DNA of 64,000 nucleotides from M3007 sp964539805 (GTDB taxonomy: Bacteria > Bacteroidota > Bacteroidia > Chitinophagales > Saprospiraceae), in the NCBI GenBank assembly GCA_964539805.1, contig CAZIKN010000003.1:51463-115462 (forward strand), in the 5' to 3' direction. Position 1 is the stretch's first letter, and each line of letters begins with the position of its first letter. The position numbers were made by a program, and so were the translations under genes. This document shows, in pieces, positions 60,756 through 64,000 of this stretch. Below the pieces are notes generated by a model. The model did not search any database. It had not been told where the DNA came from and saw only the letters and a program-made list of their open reading frames with translations.

Positions 60756-63700
60756 TTATTGGGGGTTATAATACAGCAGGGCAAGCGTTGCCAACTGATA
60801 TTGACGGCGCAGGTCCGCATATTCCAGCTTGGCGTCTAAAGCTTGCTCTATATTAATCTGCCATTCCATGTAATTGATTTGTCCGGCATAAAGCTGCCGA
60901 TCCGCTACAGCCATCAGCCTTTCGGTGGCGGGCAGGGTGTTGCGTTCAAAGTGCTCCACAGAAGATTTATGGGTTTCGAATGTCGCCAATGCTGTCTGGT
61001 AACGGCGTTGCAGCTCAAATGTGGCAGCCTCGAGTGCTGCTTGAGCCTGTTCCCTTCCGACGGCTGCGGCCTGTATGCGTGCATGAACAGCTTTTTTAAA
61101 AATGGGCAGGCTAATACCCGTTTGTAACGAAAAAAACTGTGGTGAAAAACCATAGTCGCGCTCGGTACCTCTAATGACCTGAGGGCCTCTAATGGACTGA
61201 AAACCAATACCTAAGCGATATTCGGGCAATAACGAGGCTTTGGCCAGATTGGCATCCTTTTCAGCAAGGCCAAGGCGAGCCACAAAAGGCTCCAAGCCGG
61301 GAAGCCGATTCATGCCGTTTTGAGCGGGTAGTGGCGCTGTGATCTTCATTTCGTCAGGCTCCAGCTTAGTGGATGTGCCAAGCAGCATACGAAATTGCTC
61401 AAGTGCGTTCGACATCTCGCGGCGGGCCTGCTGCCACAATTGTCTGGAGCGGCTTTGTTTCATCTCTAAGCTGGCCTTTTCAAGGGCATTGCTCTCGCCT
61501 GCCTGAAAACGGGCATTGGCACGTTGTACGGCCGCGCCATAGAGGCTGTCCACATAAGCGAGTGCCCGCTCCTTTTCTCGCAAGGCCAAGATCTCAACAT
61601 ACCATTTCCGTACCTCATTGGCCAATTCATGTTGCAGGGCGGCAAGTTCTGCTTTGCTGAGCGCGGTATTTTGTGCTAAAAGTGAAGCTTTGGCAGCGTT
61701 TGCTTTTCGCGGACTAAAGCGCTGTTCGGCCATCACGCGTACATCCCAATATGCTGTGTTAATCTGGCCGTTTTCAACGCCAAAATCGGTTTTGGGCAAA
61801 TCAAGCGCCGTTTTTTCCAAAATACGATTTTGCTCAATATTCAAACGATACGGTTGCAGTAAAGGGTTGTTTTGGAGGGCCGAATCCACTGCGGCTTCCA
61901 TGGTTATGGGCACTTGGGCAGATGCGCCCTGTATGAGCAAGCCTAAGAAAAGGACAGTTGCCAAAATTTGACTGCCCTTTGTTTTCTTTTGCCCGAAATA
62001 CACATATAATACAGGTAGTAAAAACAAGGTCAGCAAAGTAGCCGACATGAGTCCACCGATGACAACAGTAGCCAGAGGGCGCTGTACCTCTGCGCCTGCA
62101 CCTGTGCTGAAAGCCATGGGCAAAAAGCCCAAAGATGCTACAAAAGCGGTCATTAAAACCGGTCTTAAGCGGATTTTGGTGCCTTGTAGTACAATCCTTC
62201 GGAGTTCATTCATGCCTTCGCCATGCAGTCGGTTAAACTCCGTGATCAACACTATGCCATTGAGCACTGCCACACCAAAAAGCGCCACAAAACCAATACC
62301 CGCCGAAATGGAAAACGGCATACCGCGCAGGTACAAGGCTAGTACGCCTCCAACGGCGGATAACGGGATTGCAGAGAAAATCAGCAGCCCCTGTCTCACG
62401 GAGCCAAAAGCAAAATACAGCATCAGGAAAATAAGCAACAAAGACACCGGTACGGCAACGCTCAGGCGCTCTTTTGCCGCTTGGAGGTTCTCAAAACTCC
62501 CTCCATACACGATAAAGTAAGCCGCCGGAAACACCACCTCTTTTTCTATTTTTTGTTGCAGCTCCTCCACCACACTCTGCACATCACGACCGCGGACATT
62601 AAAGCCAACTATGATGCGCCTTTGGGCATCTTCTCGCTGGATCTGGTTAGGCCCTTCAATGATTTGTACATCGGCCACATGATACAGGGGTATTTGTTGC
62701 CCGGACGCCGTTGCGATGAGCAGGTTTTGTACATCGGCAACATCATGGCGTTCTTGCTTTTCCAATCGGACCAACAAATCAAAACGTTTTTCATCTTCAA
62801 AAACCTGGCCTGCTACCGCTCCGGCAAATGCTGCATTGATGGTCAGGTTTACGGATGCTATGCTCATGCCGTATTGGGCCAGGGCTGCGCGGTTGTATTT
62901 TATCACAATTTGGGGCATTCCGGTCACTGCTTCTTCGTAGAGTTCTTCGGCTCCATTGATCTGGCCGATCACGGCCCCTACCCTTTTGGCTATAGCAGCA
63001 AGCGTATCAATGTTTTCTCCATAAATTTTACAGACTACATCCTGTTTGGCGCCGGTCATCAATTCGTTGAAGCGCATTTGGACGGGATATTGAAAACCTG
63101 TGGTTACGCCGGGCACATCTTGCAACTCATGGCTCATTTTGGCGGCCAATTCATCAAATGATTTGGCCGAGGTCCACTCTTTTTTATCTTTTAAGATGAC
63201 CATCATGTCGCTGGCCTCAATGGGCATAGGATCAGTGGGTATCTCTCCACTGCCAATTTTTGTCACCACTTTTTCCACTTCCGGGAAGCGCTCCAGCAGC
63301 ACTTTGGCGGCCTGTTGGGTACTGGCAACCGTAGTACCGAGATTGCTTCCCATAAGGACGCGGGTATCTACTGCAAAATCACCTTCCTCCAATTCGGGGA
63401 TAAACTCACCCCCTAAGGATGCCATGATGGCCATGGCTCCCAAAAAAGCAAGAAGTGCAGACAGCATGGCTATTTTGGGGTAATGCAACACCCGATCTAA
63501 ACTGTGTTGAAAAAAACGCTCTAAGCGAGCCATGACACGATCTGAAAACGACACTTTGAGGCTGCCTTTTTTGCTCAAGGCCAATGCCGTGATTGCCGGT
63601 ATATAGGTTAAGGATAAAATAAATGCACCCAACAAGGCAAAGGCCACGGTTTGGGCCATGGGCTTGAACATCTTGCCCTCAATGCCCTCCAAGGCAAAAA

Positions 63701-64000
63701 TGGGAAGGTAAACGACCAAAATAATGATCTGTCCAAACACCGCAGCGTTCATCATTTTGGAGGCTGATTTACCTACCTGGTCATCCATTTGAGCCTGGGT
63801 CAGGCGGGCAGATTCCGCGTGCGGCAATGTTTTGGAGTGCGAAAGTTGGTGCATAACGGCCTCCACTATGATAACCGCACCATCCACAATAAGCCCAAAA
63901 TCAAGGGCGCCAAGGCTCATCAGGTTACCACTGACCCCAAAAATATTCATCATAATGACCGCAAAAAGCATAGCCAGGGGAATAACCGATGCGACTACCA
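60756..64000 (-). CDS. CzcA/CusA-type RND pump fused to a TolC-like domain (truncated by window edge)
   Basis: Proton-driven heavy-metal exporter. The reading frame is open to the window end, so the N-terminus is missing. The visible RND part has the metal-pump transmembrane motif DFGLIVDGAVIIVEA, the periplasmic porter domain and the second membrane half (VALFGVAVLNGIVLITEFNR). At about residue 661 of the visible part it changes to GSQILATVLFLGLLIQGASAQ, which looks like a signal peptide with an A-x-A site. A TolC-type outer-membrane efflux domain of roughly 390 residues (MEAAVDSALQNNPLLQPYR to ALLYYNPQ) follows. Pump and channel are thus one polypeptide, a fusion seen in Bacteroidota. Upstream genes are outside the window. 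Confidence 0.93.
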   Translation of the reverse strand, partial: VVASVIPLAMLFAVIMMNIFGVSGNLMSLGALDFGLIVDGAVIIVEAVMHQLSHSKTLPHAESARLTQAQMDDQVGKSASKMMNAAVFGQIIILVVYLPIFALEGIEGKMFKPMAQTVAFALLGAFILSLTYIPAITALALSKKGSLKVSFSDRVMARLERFFQHSLDRVLHYPKIAMLSALLAFLGAMAIMASLGGEFIPELEEGDFAVDTRVLMGSNLGTTVASTQQAAKVLLERFPEVEKVVTKIGSGEIPTDPMPIEASDMMVILKDKKEWTSAKSFDELAAKMSHELQDVPGVTTGFQYPVQMRFNELMTGAKQDVVCKIYGENIDTLAAIAKRVGAVIGQINGAEELYEEAVTGMPQIVIKYNRAALAQYGMSIASVNLTINAAFAGAVAGQVFEDEKRFDLLVRLEKQERHDVADVQNLLIATASGQQIPLYHVADVQIIEGPNQIQREDAQRRIIVGFNVRGRDVQSVVEELQQKIEKEVVFPAAYFIVYGGSFENLQAAKERLSVAVPVSLLLIFLMLYFAFGSVRQGLLIFSAIPLSAVGGVLALYLRGMPFSISAGIGFVALFGVAVLNGIVLITEFNRLHGEGMNELRRIVLQGTKIRLRPVLMTAFVASLGFLPMAFSTGAGAEVQRPLATVVIGGLMSATLLTLFLLPVLYVYFGQKKTKGSQILATVLFLGLLIQGASAQVPITMEAAVDSALQNNPLLQPYRLNIEQNRILEKTALDLPKTDFGVENGQINTAYWDVRVMAEQRFSPRKANAAKASLLAQNTALSKAELAALQHELANEVRKWYVEILALREKERALAYVDSLYGAAVQRANARFQAGESNALEKASLEMKQSRSRQLWQQARREMSNALEQFRMLLGTSTKLEPDEMKITAPLPAQNGMNRLPGLEPFVARLGLAEKDANLAKASLLPEYRLGIGFQSIRGPQVIRGTERDYGFSPQFFSLQTGISLPIFKKAVHARIQAAAVGREQAQAALEAATFELQRRYQTALATFETHKSSVEHFERNTLPATERLMAVADRQLYAGQINYMEWQINIEQALDAKLEYADLRRQYQLATLALLYYNPQ

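Noticed and set aside
1..64000. tRNA, rRNA and insertion sequences
   Set aside because: I scanned intergenic stretches for T-arm motifs, 16S/23S signatures and transposase frames and found none; only the Rpn-family protein is transposase-related.

Overview
The window comes from a member of the Bacteroidota, most likely a Saprospiria/Chitinophagia-type environmental bacterium. The evidence is three proteins with C-terminal type IX secretion sorting domains, a PorP/SprF homologue, a type III glutamine synthetase, a short F1 epsilon subunit, an RND pump fused to TolC, and promoters of the Bacteroidota form (TTG, about 20 bp, TAnnTTTG). There are no rRNA, tRNA or recognisable insertion-sequence genes.

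Layout. 1-17 kb is housekeeping: glnN (cut by the left edge), an HscA-type Hsp70, a tpiA-porP-glycosyltransferase run, nth, a secreted DUF3500 protein, a HupE/UreJ membrane protein that overlaps an opposing DEAD-box helicase gene, a fused branched-chain 2-oxoacid dehydrogenase E1, and an MBL-rhodanese persulfide-type enzyme. 16.7-22.9 kb is accessory: a 162-bp palindromic element, an Rpn-family nuclease, a McrBC type IV restriction system whose McrB carries two modified-base reader domains, and a gene-poor 1-kb stretch holding a 42-bp-period array of AT-rich palindromes. 22.9-36 kb returns to core and small accessory genes: umuDC, a small-protein/HNH nuclease pair, queE, a dienelactone hydrolase, atpDC, DUF1573, Sua5, and a choice-of-anchor-B exported protein.

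36.1-50.3 kb is a complete type I-B CRISPR-Cas locus, all read leftward: cas8b-cas7-cas5-cas3-cas6-cas1-cas2-cas4, then leader, then an array of 57 intact 37-bp repeats. A WYL-domain regulator is divergent from it. Three things stand out. cas8b carries a one-base frameshift in a T6 run. An exact 828-bp tandem duplication of its 3' part leaves an extra free-standing C-terminal (Cas11-like) reading frame. Two spacers differ only at synonymous codon positions of one phage peptide.

50.6-64 kb holds a ZIP metal transporter, a tandem pair of paralogous exported beta-rich proteins, a stand-alone AraC-type HTH protein, a four-gene run (ThiL-like kinase, alpha-oxoamine synthase, lipid kinase, UbiA prenyltransferase) that looks like an undefined lipid pathway, and a heavy-metal RND efflux operon that runs off the right edge.

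All calls rest on reading the sequence. Homology was judged from motifs, not from database searches.
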